Assembly: GCA_947625125.1 (NCBI GenBank)
Contig: CANQNF010000022.1
Location: forward strand, 1 to 50,006
Length of the DNA stretch: 50,006 nucleotides
Direction of reading: 5' to 3'
DNA from: an uncultured Clostridia bacterium
Lineage (GTDB): Bacteria; Bacillota; Clostridia; Oscillospirales; Ruminococcaceae
Positions 23,810 through 32,355 of this stretch are shown piece by piece (the stretch's first letter is position 1; each line of letters opens with the position of its first letter). The notes beneath the pieces were generated by a model that did not search any database, was not told where the DNA came from, and saw nothing but the letters and a program-made list of their open reading frames with translations. The position numbers and the translations under genes are program-made.

Positions 23810-25080
23810 ACTATCTCTCCCAAAAGCTCATCCCCCCAAACCCCGGTGATTTTTACCTTGGCAATTTTTCTGAACATCGTATCAGTAAAGCTTTTTACCT
23901 TTACAACCTGATAATTCTCCGAATGTCCCCGGTGAAAACCGGGGACTTTTTCGCGCTCAAAAAGCACCTCGAGCGTTCTGCCCTCCTGAGCGTTTTTATA
24001 GGCGGCAGCGCTCTTTGAGACCTCCTCGGCCATCATTTTAGCCCGACGGTTTTTGACTTCCTCCGCCACCTGATCATCCCTTTTTGCAGCGGGCGTGCCA
24101 TCCCTTGGGGAGTATGTAAAGATGTGCGCGTCTGCAAAGCATATTGCCTTTACGGTCTCAAGCGATTCCTCGAAATCGCTATCCGTCTCGCCGGGAAACC
24201 CCACCATTATATCCGTCGTCAGCGCGCACCCCGGAAAAAGCCTGCGGAGTTCGTTTACAATTGTAAAGTACTTTTCCTTGTCATATTTTCTTCGCATCTC
24301 CCGAAGCGTTTTATCGCAGCCCGACTGGATTGCCAAATGAAAATGTGGGCAGAGATTTTTTATTTCCGACAGCTTATAAATTATCTCCGGGGTCAGCTCT
24401 TCCGGCTCCAATGACCCAAGCCTTATCCTCACGCCGGAGGCTTCGGCTGCGGCTTTTACGGCGTCAGAAAGGTCATGCCCGGTCCCTTTTCCGTAATCTG
24501 ATAGATTTATCCCCACGATAACGAGCTCTTTCTGACCCCCTATGCTCAGGGCCTCGGCCTCTTTTTTGATGGCTTCGATAGGCTTTGAGCGCGAACGGCC
24601 TCTTGCGTAGGGGATTATGCAGTATGAGCAAAACCGGTCGCAGCCGTCCTGGACCTTGATAATGCCCCTGGTCTTGCTGCCCGCCGATTCAAGGCTGAAG
24701 CAGTCTGTGTCAACAGCTTTTCCGTCCGATATATCCAGGATTTTTTCATGCGTTTCGATGTATTTTTTAACGGCCTCCGGCAGGGTCTGCTTATTCTCTG
24801 CTCCCAAAACTATTTCGCAGCCCAGTGTGTCGGCAAAAGCCTGCGGGTAGCACCCCACAAGAGCTATCGCGGAACGACAGTTTTCACGGCGGATTTTATG
24901 TATCAGCTGCCGAAGCTTCAAATCGGCCTGAGACGTCACGGTGCAGGAGTTTATAACGCAGATATCCGCAAGCCTTAAATCCCTTACTGCGGTGTGCCCG
25001 TCCTTTGTAAGCCTCTGCTTCAAAAGCTCGGTCTCATACTGATTTACCTTGCAGCCGAACGTGTAGAAATAAATATACAT
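23800..25080 (-). CDS. mtaB: tRNA t6A37 methylthiotransferase MtaB
   Basis: A 426-residue radical-SAM enzyme that adds methylthio to t6A at position 37 of tRNA. It has the N-terminal UPF0004 domain with cluster cysteines (FGCKVNQYE, NSCTVT, VGCYPQ), the radical-SAM triad CDRFCSYC, and a C-terminal TRAM domain (about 365-426). FGCKVNQYE is typical of MtaB as opposed to MiaB or RimO. The ATG at 25080 has AGAGGAA upstream; an ATG 24 bases further upstream lacks one. The gene converges on the RlmL-like gene with a 10-nt overlap and no terminator. Confidence 0.93.
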   Translation of the reverse strand: MYIYFYTFGCKVNQYETELLKQRLTKDGHTAVRDLRLADICVINSCTVTSQADLKLRQLIHKIRRENCRSAIALVGCYPQAFADTLGCEIVLGAENKQTLPEAVKKYIETHEKILDISDGKAVDTDCFSLESAGSKTRGIIKVQDGCDRFCSYCIIPYARGRSRSKPIEAIKKEAEALSIGGQKELVIVGINLSDYGKGTGHDLSDAVKAAAEASGVRIRLGSLEPEELTPEIIYKLSEIKNLCPHFHLAIQSGCDKTLREMRRKYDKEKYFTIVNELRRLFPGCALTTDIMVGFPGETDSDFEESLETVKAICFADAHIFTYSPRDGTPAAKRDDQVAEEVKNRRAKMMAEEVSKSAAAYKNAQEGRTLEVLFEREKVPGFHRGHSENYQVVKVKSFTDTMFRKIAKVKITGVWGDELLGEIVQR

Positions 25081-25131
25081 TTTTTCCTCTTGAATGTTAA
25101 ACAATTTTTATCCAAAAATGCCTTTAAACGC

Positions 25132-25160
25132 TTGACAGTGCCGAAATTCACTGCTATACT
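25132..25160 (+). promoter_or_regulatory. sigma-A-type promoter of the HPr-like gene
   Basis: TTGACA (25132-25137) and TATACT (25155-25160) are 17 bp apart, 32 bp before the ATG. Confidence 0.85.
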
Positions 25161-25192
25161 GAAATAAAGTTTATATTTTGGAGGCATTTTTA

Positions 25193-25423
25193 ATGACTAC
25201 TGTTAAAATAAGGCTCGGCACCATCAACGACGTAAAGGAGTTTGTAAACGCGGTAACTCTCTGCGATTTCGACGTTGATCTGGTCTCGGGAAAATATGTC
25301 ATCGACGCCAAGTCCATCATGGGCATTTTAAGCCTTGACCTTGCGCAGCCGGTGACCATGGTCGTACACACCGACGAATGCGGCGGCTTTATGCAAAGCG
25401 TCGACAGGTTCGTAGTCAGGTAA
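25193..25423 (+). CDS. HPr-like protein lacking the phosphorylatable histidine
   Basis: A 76-residue HPr-fold protein. The regulatory serine region is intact (AKSIMGILSL, Ser41, matching Ser46 of HPr). The GxHARP active site is replaced by GTINDVKEF, so there is no His15. It therefore cannot pass phosphate in the PTS. Like Bacillus Crh it could be phosphorylated by HPr kinase and act with CcpA, but whether those partners exist is unknown. The ATG at 25193 has GGAGG at good spacing. It is monocistronic, with its own promoter and terminator. Confidence 0.88.
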   Translation: MTTVKIRLGTINDVKEFVNAVTLCDFDVDLVSGKYVIDAKSIMGILSLDLAQPVTMVVHTDECGGFMQSVDRFVVR

Positions 25424-25431
25424 AGACCCCG

Positions 25432-25460
25432 CCGCTCCTTTTGGGGCGGTTTTCTTTTTT
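25432..25460 (+). terminator. rho-independent terminator after the HPr-like gene
   Basis: CCGCTCC (25432-25438) pairs with GGGGCGG (25443-25449, one G-U pair) around a TTTT loop, then TTTTCTTTTTT. Confidence 0.85.
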
Positions 25461-25473
25461 GGAGGCAGGTTTT

Positions 25474-27306
25474 TCAGACATCCTCCGGGAAGTACACCTC
25501 ATGCCAGACAAGGAACGTGTAAACGGTCCATATCTTTCTTGAATTGTCGTATTTTCCCTCGCGATGCTGCTCCAAAAGCGAGACGAGTTTATCGGTGTTG
25601 AAGAATTTCTGTGCGCGCGCGCTCTCAAACATCGTTCTGACCTTGTTATAATATTCGTCCTCCTTGAGCCAGACCCTGATGGGCACCGGGAATCCGAGTT
25701 TTTTCTTGTTCGCAGTTACCGGCGGGCATGCCCTTAAAGCGGCCTTTCTCATCGCGTACTTGGTATTTTCCTTTGTTACGCGGTATTTTTTCGGTATTTT
25801 CTCAGCAAGCGCCATGACGTATCTGTCCAAAAACGGCACGCGAAGTTCAAGAGAGTTCGACATCGACATCTTATCCGCCTTTAAAAGAATATCACCGGTC
25901 ATCCACATATTGAGGTCGAGATACTGCATTTTCGTCACGTTGTCCTTGCCCTTGACTTTGTCGTAAAAGGGCTTTGTTATCTCCTTGGCGTCGGGCGCGT
26001 CGGTCTTTATTTTAAGGATGCCCTTGCGCTCCTTTTCGGAGAAGATATAGGCGTTTCCGATAAAGCGCTCCTCGAGGTCCTTGCCTCTTCTTATGAGGAA
26101 ATTAAGTCCGCGGTGTGCGGGAAGCTTCTCGGCGCATTTTCCTATGCATCTTCTTATAGGACGGGGGATAAGATTATAAACGGCCACGTCGTCCGGCTCT
26201 TTATATATATTATACCCGCCGAATATCTCGTCCGCGCCCTCGCCGGAAAGGACGACTTTTACCTTTTCTGCGGCAAGCTTGCAGACAAAATACAGCGCTA
26301 TAGCAGACGCGTCGGCAAGCGGTTCGTCCATGTGATACTGTATTTTCGGGAAGTTTTCCCAGTATTCCTCGGGGGTAATGACTTTCGAGATGTTCTCTTT
26401 GCCTATAAATTTTGAAAACTCCTTGGCATAGCCTATCTCGTTGTATTTTTCATCCTCCCCGAATCCCACTGTAAAGGTCTTGTCTACGTTTGCAACGGCC
26501 GCCACATAGCTTGAATCCACGCCGCTTGAAAGAAAGCTTCCGACCTCGACGTCGGCTATCTTATGAGCCTCCACCGAGTCCTTGAACGTCTCGGATATTT
26601 TATCCACCCATTCGTCAAGACTTGGGCCGTTGTCTGCTTCAAAGTTAATATCCCAGTACCTGCCGGTATCAAGCTTGCCGTCCCTGTATGTAAACCAATG
26701 CGCCGGCAGAAGCTTGTAAACGCCCTTGAAGAACGTCTCGATGCATGGTGAATACTGGAACGTCAGATAGTTTTCAAGCGCTGTCTCGTTCAGCTCCTTT
26801 TTAAAGTCGGGATGAGAAAGAAAGCTCTTTATCTCTGAGCCGTACATGAAAGTCCCGTTCATTTCGGCATAGTACAGCGGCTTGATGCCGAAGAAATCCC
26901 TTGCGCCGAAAAGCTCTTTCTTTTCCTTGTCCCAGATGACAAAGGCAAACATGCCCCGAAGCTTCGGCAGCATATCCTTTCCCCACTGCTCATAGCCGTG
27001 TATCAGGACCTCCGAGTCGGTATTAGTCCTGAAGCAGTGGCCGGCCCTGACAAGCTCCTCCCTGAGGGATTGATAGTTATAGATCTCGCCGTTAAAGGTC
27101 AGCACCATCGAGCCGTCCTCGTTAAAGAGCGGCTGAGAGCCGGTGGAAAGGTCTATTATCGACAGCCTGCGAAATCCCATCGCTATATTTTCGTCGACAT
27201 ATTTTCCTCCGTCGTCGGGTCCGCGGTGACGTATCCTCTCCATCATCTCGGAAATAACGGAGTCCGCTTCGGAAATTCTGTTTGTAAATCCAACAATTCC
27301 GCACAT
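25474..27306 (-). CDS. asnB: asparagine synthase (glutamine-hydrolysing)
   Basis: A 610-residue class B enzyme that makes asparagine from aspartate, ATP and glutamine. Met removal from MCGIVGF exposes the catalytic Cys2 of the glutaminase domain (about 1-210; RHRGPDDGG, FNGEIYNYQ). The synthetase domain has the PP-loop SSGVDSS at about 254-260 and SGEGADEIFGGY. The ATG at 27306 is fixed by the catalytic cysteine and by AAAGGAGAG upstream. Transcription starts from a promoter at 27351-27379. It is monocistronic. Confidence 0.95.
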   Translation of the reverse strand: MCGIVGFTNRISEADSVISEMMERIRHRGPDDGGKYVDENIAMGFRRLSIIDLSTGSQPLFNEDGSMVLTFNGEIYNYQSLREELVRAGHCFRTNTDSEVLIHGYEQWGKDMLPKLRGMFAFVIWDKEKKELFGARDFFGIKPLYYAEMNGTFMYGSEIKSFLSHPDFKKELNETALENYLTFQYSPCIETFFKGVYKLLPAHWFTYRDGKLDTGRYWDINFEADNGPSLDEWVDKISETFKDSVEAHKIADVEVGSFLSSGVDSSYVAAVANVDKTFTVGFGEDEKYNEIGYAKEFSKFIGKENISKVITPEEYWENFPKIQYHMDEPLADASAIALYFVCKLAAEKVKVVLSGEGADEIFGGYNIYKEPDDVAVYNLIPRPIRRCIGKCAEKLPAHRGLNFLIRRGKDLEERFIGNAYIFSEKERKGILKIKTDAPDAKEITKPFYDKVKGKDNVTKMQYLDLNMWMTGDILLKADKMSMSNSLELRVPFLDRYVMALAEKIPKKYRVTKENTKYAMRKAALRACPPVTANKKKLGFPVPIRVWLKEDEYYNKVRTMFESARAQKFFNTDKLVSLLEQHREGKYDNSRKIWTVYTFLVWHEVYFPEDV

Positions 27307-27350
27307 CTTAAAAACTCTCCTTTGCGTCATTTGAAAAAACGTTACTATTA

Positions 27351-27379
27351 AGTATAAAACATTTTTCCGGCAATTTCAA
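27351..27379 (-). promoter_or_regulatory. sigma-A-type promoter of asnB
   Basis: On the minus strand, TTGAAA (27374-27379) and TATACT (27351-27356) are 17 bp apart. Confidence 0.75.
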
Positions 27380-27439
27380 TACCAACTTTGCCAAAAAAGT
27401 TACACAGAGGTTACAATTTATTAAAATTTCAATATTTCC

Positions 27440-27468
27440 TTGAAAAATTTTAAAGTTTACTATATAAT
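27440..27468 (+). promoter_or_regulatory. sigma-A-type promoter of the SGNH-DUF4358 operon
   Basis: TTGAAA (27440-27445) and TATAAT (27463-27468) are 17 bp apart. The predicted start is only about 10 bases before the first ATG. Confidence 0.75.
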
Positions 27469-27485
27469 ATATTATAAGAGGATAT

Positions 27486-28358
27486 ATGCCTAAAAGTTTT
27501 TTGATATCGGGTGATATGATGGAGAAAAAGAAGATCCGCAAAGTCAGATACCGCCTAAGCGTCGTTTTCTTCGGAACGGTGCTGATTTTCGGCATAATGT
27601 TTTATAAATACATGAAGACCACTACCCTTGAGGACGTTTTATCCGAGCACAGAACGATAACCGTCTTTTCGGAGAACACCGTCCAAAAGGGCGGCGACAA
27701 CGGCAGCGAAGAAACGGCCGAGGAGCAGCCCGCCGAAAGCTCATCCGAGATAACGAACCCCGTCCCCGAGAGCGAAGCGGTCGGCGAGGAATACCTTGAC
27801 GGCTGCGTATTCATCGGCGACAACATAACCTACGGCCTCAGCTCCTACGGCATGGTTCCGAGCTCAAACGTCCTGGCGAGCGCCGCCCTCAGCCTCTCGA
27901 AAATCGAGTCCATGGAGATAGACACCTCTTACGGCAGCATGACGGTCCTTCAGGCAGTCACCGAGATGAAGCCCCAAAACGTCTATGTGATGCTCGGCTC
28001 AAACGGCGCCGCATACATGTCGCCGACCGAGATGTATATGAGCTACTCAGCGTTTTTGAATAAGCTGAGGATCGCTCTACCCGATTCAAAGCTTTTCGTC
28101 ATCTCCACTCCGCCTGTTTCAAGCGTCAAGGAAAGCTCTGCCGAGACTCCCATCAAAAACTCCGACCTCGACGACCTGAACGGCCAGCTTCTTGACTACT
28201 GCAACAAAAATTCGGTCTATTATCTCGACCTCAGTTCTGCCCTCAAGGACGAGAGCGGGTGCCTGCCTGCCGACGCCGCCGAAAACGACGGCATGCACTT
28301 CAAGCAGTCCACTTATGAGACGTTTATAAACTATATCCTGACGCACACAGCGGGGTGA
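27486..28358 (+). CDS. membrane-anchored SGNH-fold protein, catalytic Ser replaced
   Basis: A protein of up to 290 residues with one N-terminal membrane anchor (about 26-43), an acidic Glu/Ser linker (about 70-100) and an external SGNH/GDSL domain. Block I reads FIGDNITYGL, so the usual nucleophile serine is Asn113. Block III is LGSNGA (about 170-175) and block V is DGMH (Asp268, His271). A changed nucleophile suggests a non-hydrolytic or altered function. Start choice is uncertain: ATG 27486 has AAGAGG with short spacing; ATG 27516 and 27519 are alternatives. It is followed by a DUF4358 lipoprotein. Confidence 0.78.
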   Translation: MPKSFLISGDMMEKKKIRKVRYRLSVVFFGTVLIFGIMFYKYMKTTTLEDVLSEHRTITVFSENTVQKGGDNGSEETAEEQPAESSSEITNPVPESEAVGEEYLDGCVFIGDNITYGLSSYGMVPSSNVLASAALSLSKIESMEIDTSYGSMTVLQAVTEMKPQNVYVMLGSNGAAYMSPTEMYMSYSAFLNKLRIALPDSKLFVISTPPVSSVKESSAETPIKNSDLDDLNGQLLDYCNKNSVYYLDLSSALKDESGCLPADAAENDGMHFKQSTYETFINYILTHTAG

Positions 28359-28362
28359 TAAC

Positions 28363-28818
28363 TTGAAAAAAATAATTATTTTCATTTTGGCGGCGGCAGC
28401 GCTTCTGTGCTCCTGCGGACAGTATAATCAGCCCGACGTTACGGCCTTGGCGGACGAATTGTGCCTTGACCAGGGTCTTGACGATATGACCGTAGCAAGC
28501 AAATCCGACATGGAGGTCTTATTTGACATCGATCTTGAAAAGGTCGAGAGCTACAGCGTAAGATACAGCTCGCAGGGCGGCTACGCCGATATGATAGCGA
28601 TATTTAAGATGGCAAAATCATCGGACGTTCCGTCGGCCGAGCAGGCTCTTGCCGAGTATAAATACGCGCGCTACGAGGACTTCAAGGGCTATGCTCCGAT
28701 AGAGGCCGAGAAGATAGAAAACGGCAGGGTCCTTATCTATGACAGCTACGCGCTGCTTTTGATAGTCCCGGACATCGACGGGGCGGTAAAGTGCGCGGAT
28801 TCGGAATTTACAAAATGA
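28363..28818 (+). CDS. DUF4358 lipoprotein
   Basis: A 151-residue protein with a lipoprotein signal (hydrophobic residues 4-15, lipobox LCSC with Cys18) and a DUF4358 body (LFDIDLEKVESYSVRYS, MIAIFKMAKSSDV). The family often sits beside SGNH or acyltransferase-type surface genes in Clostridia, as here. It starts at TTG 28363 with GGGGTGAT upstream, four bases after the SGNH stop. Its function is unknown; it is probably an outer-face membrane protein acting with the SGNH-like protein. Confidence 0.8.
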   Translation: MKKIIIFILAAAALLCSCGQYNQPDVTALADELCLDQGLDDMTVASKSDMEVLFDIDLEKVESYSVRYSSQGGYADMIAIFKMAKSSDVPSAEQALAEYKYARYEDFKGYAPIEAEKIENGRVLIYDSYALLLIVPDIDGAVKCADSEFTK

Positions 28819-30449
28819 AAAGACTCAGGTTTTTCCCGCTTATCTGCATTATAATATGCTCTGCGATGATTTTTGTAGCATGCGAACCGGTAGATAAGGT
28901 TATAGATTTTTTTGCGGACGACGGCGCCGGCCATATTTTCAAGATAGCCCTTGAGGACGACCCGGTGAACCTCGACCCGCAGCTCTGCGAGGACAAAAAC
29001 TCGATAACAGTCGCGAAAAATCTCTATGCGGGGCTTATGGAGTACGACGAAAGCGGCCGTCTGAGGGGCTGCATGGCCGAGGACTACTCGGTTTCTGAGG
29101 ACGGCCTCAGCTATACTTTTTATCTCAAGCAGGGCTTTAAATGGCACGCCCTCGGCAACTATGAGCACGACGTCACGGCTGATGATTTTGTATTCGGCTT
29201 CCGCAGGCTCATGGACCCGAAAACCGCTTCTCCTCACTCAGAGCGCTATTTCTGCATAAAAAATTCCTCATCGGCAAGAAGCGGCTCCATGGACGTTTCC
29301 GAGATAGGGGTCGAAGCGCTTGACGATCATACCCTAAAATTTACTCTCGAATACCCCGACGCAGGCTTTTTATACAGCCTTGCCGAGCTTCCGGCGATGC
29401 CATGCTGCGAGGACTTCTTTATAGCGTCCGGCGGAAAATACGGCCTTGAGGCCGAGGCGGTCTGTTCAAACGGTCCGTTCTTTGTCAGATACTGGCTCCA
29501 CGATCCCTACGGCAAGGACAACTATGTCAGGCTCCGCCGAAATCCCGGCTACAGCGACGTCGAATTCGTCTCAGCCGGCGGCATAAACTATCTTATCACA
29601 CACGACCCCGAGGTCAGGCTCTCCGACTTTTCGGCAGGCTCCACCGACGCCGTAACGTTCGACGGCATGGACTTTGCTTCAGTCGACGGCGAGGAGCATT
29701 TAGCCGGGTATTCCGACGTCTGCGGGATAGTTTTCAATGAAAAAGAGCCGGTTTTTTATTCATCCGATCTCAGGCAGGTCTTTTCTCTTGCCATAGACCG
29801 CGAAGCCCTGAACGACCATGCTCCCGAACTTTTAAAGCCTGCAAAGGGGCTTGTCCCCGAGAACGGCGGCATGAGGCTTATGGGCTACAGCTCAAGGGCA
29901 GGGGAGGACTATGCCGAATCAAATATTTCGATGGCTGAATATAAGTGGGGATTTTTGCCGGATGAGCATGATAAAAACTCCGTCATGGGAATGACATTGA
30001 TGGTCCCGAACAGCTTCGGCTACTCTGACTATCTTTCGGAAATTTCCGACAGCTTCTACGAGGTCTTCGGTTCGCATATCGCTATTGAAATAGTCACCCC
30101 CGACGACTACGAAAGCCGCCTGAAAAGCGGAAACTACGACATGGCTCTCGCTATTTTGTCATACAAAGGAAACGGAACTGTGGATTATATCAGCCCGTTC
30201 GGCAGCGAAAACCTTTACAGCATAAAGCTTGCCGAGGCTATGTCCGCCGAAAAGGCCGTCAAGGGCCCCGAGTCGCTTCAGGCGATGAACTACTCCCTGT
30301 CCGAAGCCGAAAACGCCGTTTTATCGGGCTATCACTTTGTCCCTCTCTGGCAGCTTCCGACAGTATGCGCATATGACGACGACTGCGAGGGACTGGGCCT
30401 TGACCCGTTCACGGATACAGTTTATTTTAAAGACGCCAAATGCTACTAA
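28815..30449 (+). CDS. peptide-type ABC transporter substrate-binding lipoprotein
   Basis: A 544-residue solute-binding protein of the OppA/DppA family (SBP_bac_5). It has a lipoprotein signal with Cys23 (FVACEP), then LEDDPVNLDPQL, LYAGLMEYDESG, TFYLKQGFKWH and DDFVFGFRRLMDP. The ATG at 28815 overlaps the DUF4358 stop by 4 nt; a GTG 24 bases earlier is also possible. No permease or ATPase genes follow, so it is an orphan binding protein that would rely on a transporter encoded elsewhere or act as a sensor. The ligand is probably oligopeptide, by family. Confidence 0.9.
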   Translation: MKRLRFFPLICIIICSAMIFVACEPVDKVIDFFADDGAGHIFKIALEDDPVNLDPQLCEDKNSITVAKNLYAGLMEYDESGRLRGCMAEDYSVSEDGLSYTFYLKQGFKWHALGNYEHDVTADDFVFGFRRLMDPKTASPHSERYFCIKNSSSARSGSMDVSEIGVEALDDHTLKFTLEYPDAGFLYSLAELPAMPCCEDFFIASGGKYGLEAEAVCSNGPFFVRYWLHDPYGKDNYVRLRRNPGYSDVEFVSAGGINYLITHDPEVRLSDFSAGSTDAVTFDGMDFASVDGEEHLAGYSDVCGIVFNEKEPVFYSSDLRQVFSLAIDREALNDHAPELLKPAKGLVPENGGMRLMGYSSRAGEDYAESNISMAEYKWGFLPDEHDKNSVMGMTLMVPNSFGYSDYLSEISDSFYEVFGSHIAIEIVTPDDYESRLKSGNYDMALAILSYKGNGTVDYISPFGSENLYSIKLAEAMSAEKAVKGPESLQAMNYSLSEAENAVLSGYHFVPLWQLPTVCAYDDDCEGLGLDPFTDTVYFKDAKCY

Positions 30450-30467
30450 GTCATACGAGGTGATGAT

Positions 30468-31184
30468 ATGGGAGCTCCTACCCCGCACAACAGCGCCAAA
30501 TACGGCGATTTTGCAAAGACGGTTCTCATGCCGGGTGATCCGATGAGGTCGGAATTTACCGCAAAAAACTTTCTTTCCGACGCTGAACTTGTCAACGACG
30601 TCAGGGGAGTAAAGGGCTACACCGGCAGATATAAAGGCGTTACGGTTTCGGTGATGGCCTCCGGCATGGGTATGCCCTCCATCGGCATCTACTCCCACGA
30701 GCTCTACTCGTTCTACGGCGTTGAAAACATTATAAGAATAGGCTCCGCAGGCGGTATCTCCGACAGCGTGGGCCTAAAGGACATAGTCGCCGCATTATCC
30801 GCCTGCACCGACTCAAATTATCTTTCAAAATTTGATCTTGACGGCACGTTTGCGCCCACATGCGACTATCGGCTTTTGTCGACTGCCGAAAAAACTGCCG
30901 AGAATATGGGCATTTCCTTAAAAATCGGCAGCGTATTCTCAACGGATATTTTCTATTCGTCCGACCCAAAATCCACGGACAGATGGCGGGATATGGGCGT
31001 TTTAGCGGTCGAAATGGAGACAGCCGCGCTTTATGCAAACGCTGCATATTTTAAGAAAAATGCCCTTACGCTCTGCACGATATCCGATCACCTCACGACG
31101 GGGGAGAGCTTATCCTCCCTTGAGCGCGAACAGGGCTTCGGCGAGATGATAACGCTTGCGCTTGAGACGGCGGTAAATCTGTAA
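30468..31184 (+). CDS. deoD: purine nucleoside phosphorylase DeoD
   Basis: A 238-residue hexameric-type purine nucleoside phosphorylase, splitting purine (deoxy)nucleosides with phosphate. Matches to E. coli DeoD include TPHNSAKYGDFAKTVLMPGDP, VNDVRGVKGYTG, the base-binding VEMETAALY and the catalytic Asp in TISDHLTTGE. GAGGTGAT precedes the ATG, 18 bases after the binding-protein stop. It ends at a terminator shared with rpmB. The pathway role is purine salvage. Confidence 0.95.
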   Translation: MGAPTPHNSAKYGDFAKTVLMPGDPMRSEFTAKNFLSDAELVNDVRGVKGYTGRYKGVTVSVMASGMGMPSIGIYSHELYSFYGVENIIRIGSAGGISDSVGLKDIVAALSACTDSNYLSKFDLDGTFAPTCDYRLLSTAEKTAENMGISLKIGSVFSTDIFYSSDPKSTDRWRDMGVLAVEMETAALYANAAYFKKNALTLCTISDHLTTGESLSSLEREQGFGEMITLALETAVNL

Positions 31185-31192
31185 AAATAAAA

Positions 31193-31212
31193 AAACCCCA
31201 CAGCCGGGGTTT
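31193..31212. terminator. bidirectional terminator between deoD and rpmB
   Basis: AAACCCC (31193-31199) pairs with GGGGTTT (31206-31212). There is a T-rich tail on the plus strand and a run of seven T on the minus strand, so it serves both convergent genes. Confidence 0.85.
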
Positions 31213-31237
31213 CTTTATTGCAAATTTTCGCTTATGA

Positions 31238-31423
31238 TCATGCTCTGGTGACCTTGCCGGAACGTAAGCATCTCGAGCAGACATAAACATGACAGGGAGT
31301 GCCGTTCTTTAAGACCTTAACTCTCTTGACGTTCGGCTTCCAGGTCCTGTTGGTTCTTCTGTGGGAGTGAGATACCTTGATGCCGAAAGTTACACCCTTT
31401 CCGCAAACTTCGCATTTAGCCAT
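31238..31423 (-). CDS. rpmB: 50S ribosomal protein L28
   Basis: A 61-residue L28 of the cysteine-containing form: MAKCEVCGKG at the N-terminus and CSRCLRSGK near the C-terminus give four cysteines for zinc. The core HSHRRTNRTWKPNVKRV is standard. AAAGGAGGTG stands before the ATG. It is monocistronic and transcribed leftward. In zinc-replete cells this form is the usual one; non-cysteine copies, if any, lie elsewhere. Confidence 0.96.
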   Translation of the reverse strand: MAKCEVCGKGVTFGIKVSHSHRRTNRTWKPNVKRVKVLKNGTPCHVYVCSRCLRSGKVTRA

Positions 31424-31544
31424 AAGGCTGCACCTCCTTTTGATTGTTCATGAAGTCACAAACTATATCTTATCAAATTTCTTTCAAAATTGCAATAGTT
31501 TTTTGAAAAAAAGTTTTTTAATTTTCAAATCTTTCCTATTTTGC

Positions 31545-31573
31545 TTGCTATTTGAGGCAAATTGTGATATAAT
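31545..31573 (+). promoter_or_regulatory. sigma-A-type promoter of the site-2 protease-scpAB run
   Basis: TTGCTA (31545-31550) and TATAAT (31568-31573) are 17 bp apart in the AT-rich 232-bp gap between rpmB and the protease gene. I see nothing else there. Confidence 0.65.
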
Positions 31574-31655
31574 TTATAGAATAGTTTTCGTTATATGCCA
31601 AAATTATTATTAAATTTTGTAAAAATGTAATTTATTTACTGAAAGGTGATGCTAT

Positions 31656-32348
31656 ATGAGCATACTTAACTCTTCGGGAGTTGAGCTTGTAATAACGGTA
31701 TGTGTGAGGCTGCTGATAGTTTTTGCGATACTTCCCATACACGAGTACGCCCACGCATGGGCAGCAAGAAAGCTTGGCGACAACACGGCGACCATCGCGG
31801 GAAGACTTACTCTCAACCCGCTTGCCCACGTCGCCCCCATCGGAGCTCTTTTGCTTGTTTTGTTCGGTTTCGGCTGGGCAAAGCCGGTTCCCGTCAATCC
31901 GAGAAACTTCCGGAACTATCGCCGCGACAACGCCCTGGTATCGCTTGCCGGCCCTGTTTCAAATCTCATCTGCGCCCTTGTCGGAGTTTTTGTTGGCAGG
32001 CTCGTCATAAATATTTTCGACATCTCCGGCCAATCCATGGCCTACGACCCCGGTATTCCCGAGTTTGTCTATATAGCGCTTTACAACTTCTCGATGATAA
32101 ATCTGAGCCTTGCTATATTTAACCTGCTACCGATAAGACCTCTTGACGGCTCTAATATTTTGGCATACTTCCTGCCGCCGAAAGCAAACGCGTTTTTATA
32201 CAAGCACACAAACGTCATCCAGATAATACTCTTCGCGGCAATTTTCCTCGGATTTTTGAGCGGGCCGCTGTCATGGCTTGTCGACAAGGTCTACACGCTG
32301 TTTTCCTATCTGTTCATCTGGGTCGATCTGATTTTTAGATTTATCTGA
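31656..32348 (+). CDS. site-2 protease family membrane metalloprotease
   Basis: A 230-residue M50B-type intramembrane protease. The zinc motif HEYAH (His29-His33) lies in the first membrane segment. The third ligand is in NLLPIRPLDGSNIL near residue 160, and about six hydrophobic segments are present. It lacks PDZ or CBS domains, so it is the small YwhC-like type. It starts the scpA-scpB run, 7 bp ahead of scpA, a pairing seen in many Firmicutes. Its substrate is unknown. Confidence 0.9.
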   Translation: MSILNSSGVELVITVCVRLLIVFAILPIHEYAHAWAARKLGDNTATIAGRLTLNPLAHVAPIGALLLVLFGFGWAKPVPVNPRNFRNYRRDNALVSLAGPVSNLICALVGVFVGRLVINIFDISGQSMAYDPGIPEFVYIALYNFSMINLSLAIFNLLPIRPLDGSNILAYFLPPKANAFLYKHTNVIQIILFAAIFLGFLSGPLSWLVDKVYTLFSYLFIWVDLIFRFI

Positions 32349-32355
32349 GGTAGAA

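Noticed and set aside
31424-31655. Riboswitch or ribosomal-protein leader upstream of rpmB or the protease gene
   Set aside because: The 232-bp gap is AT-rich with no strong hairpins; I see only the promoter at 31545-31573.
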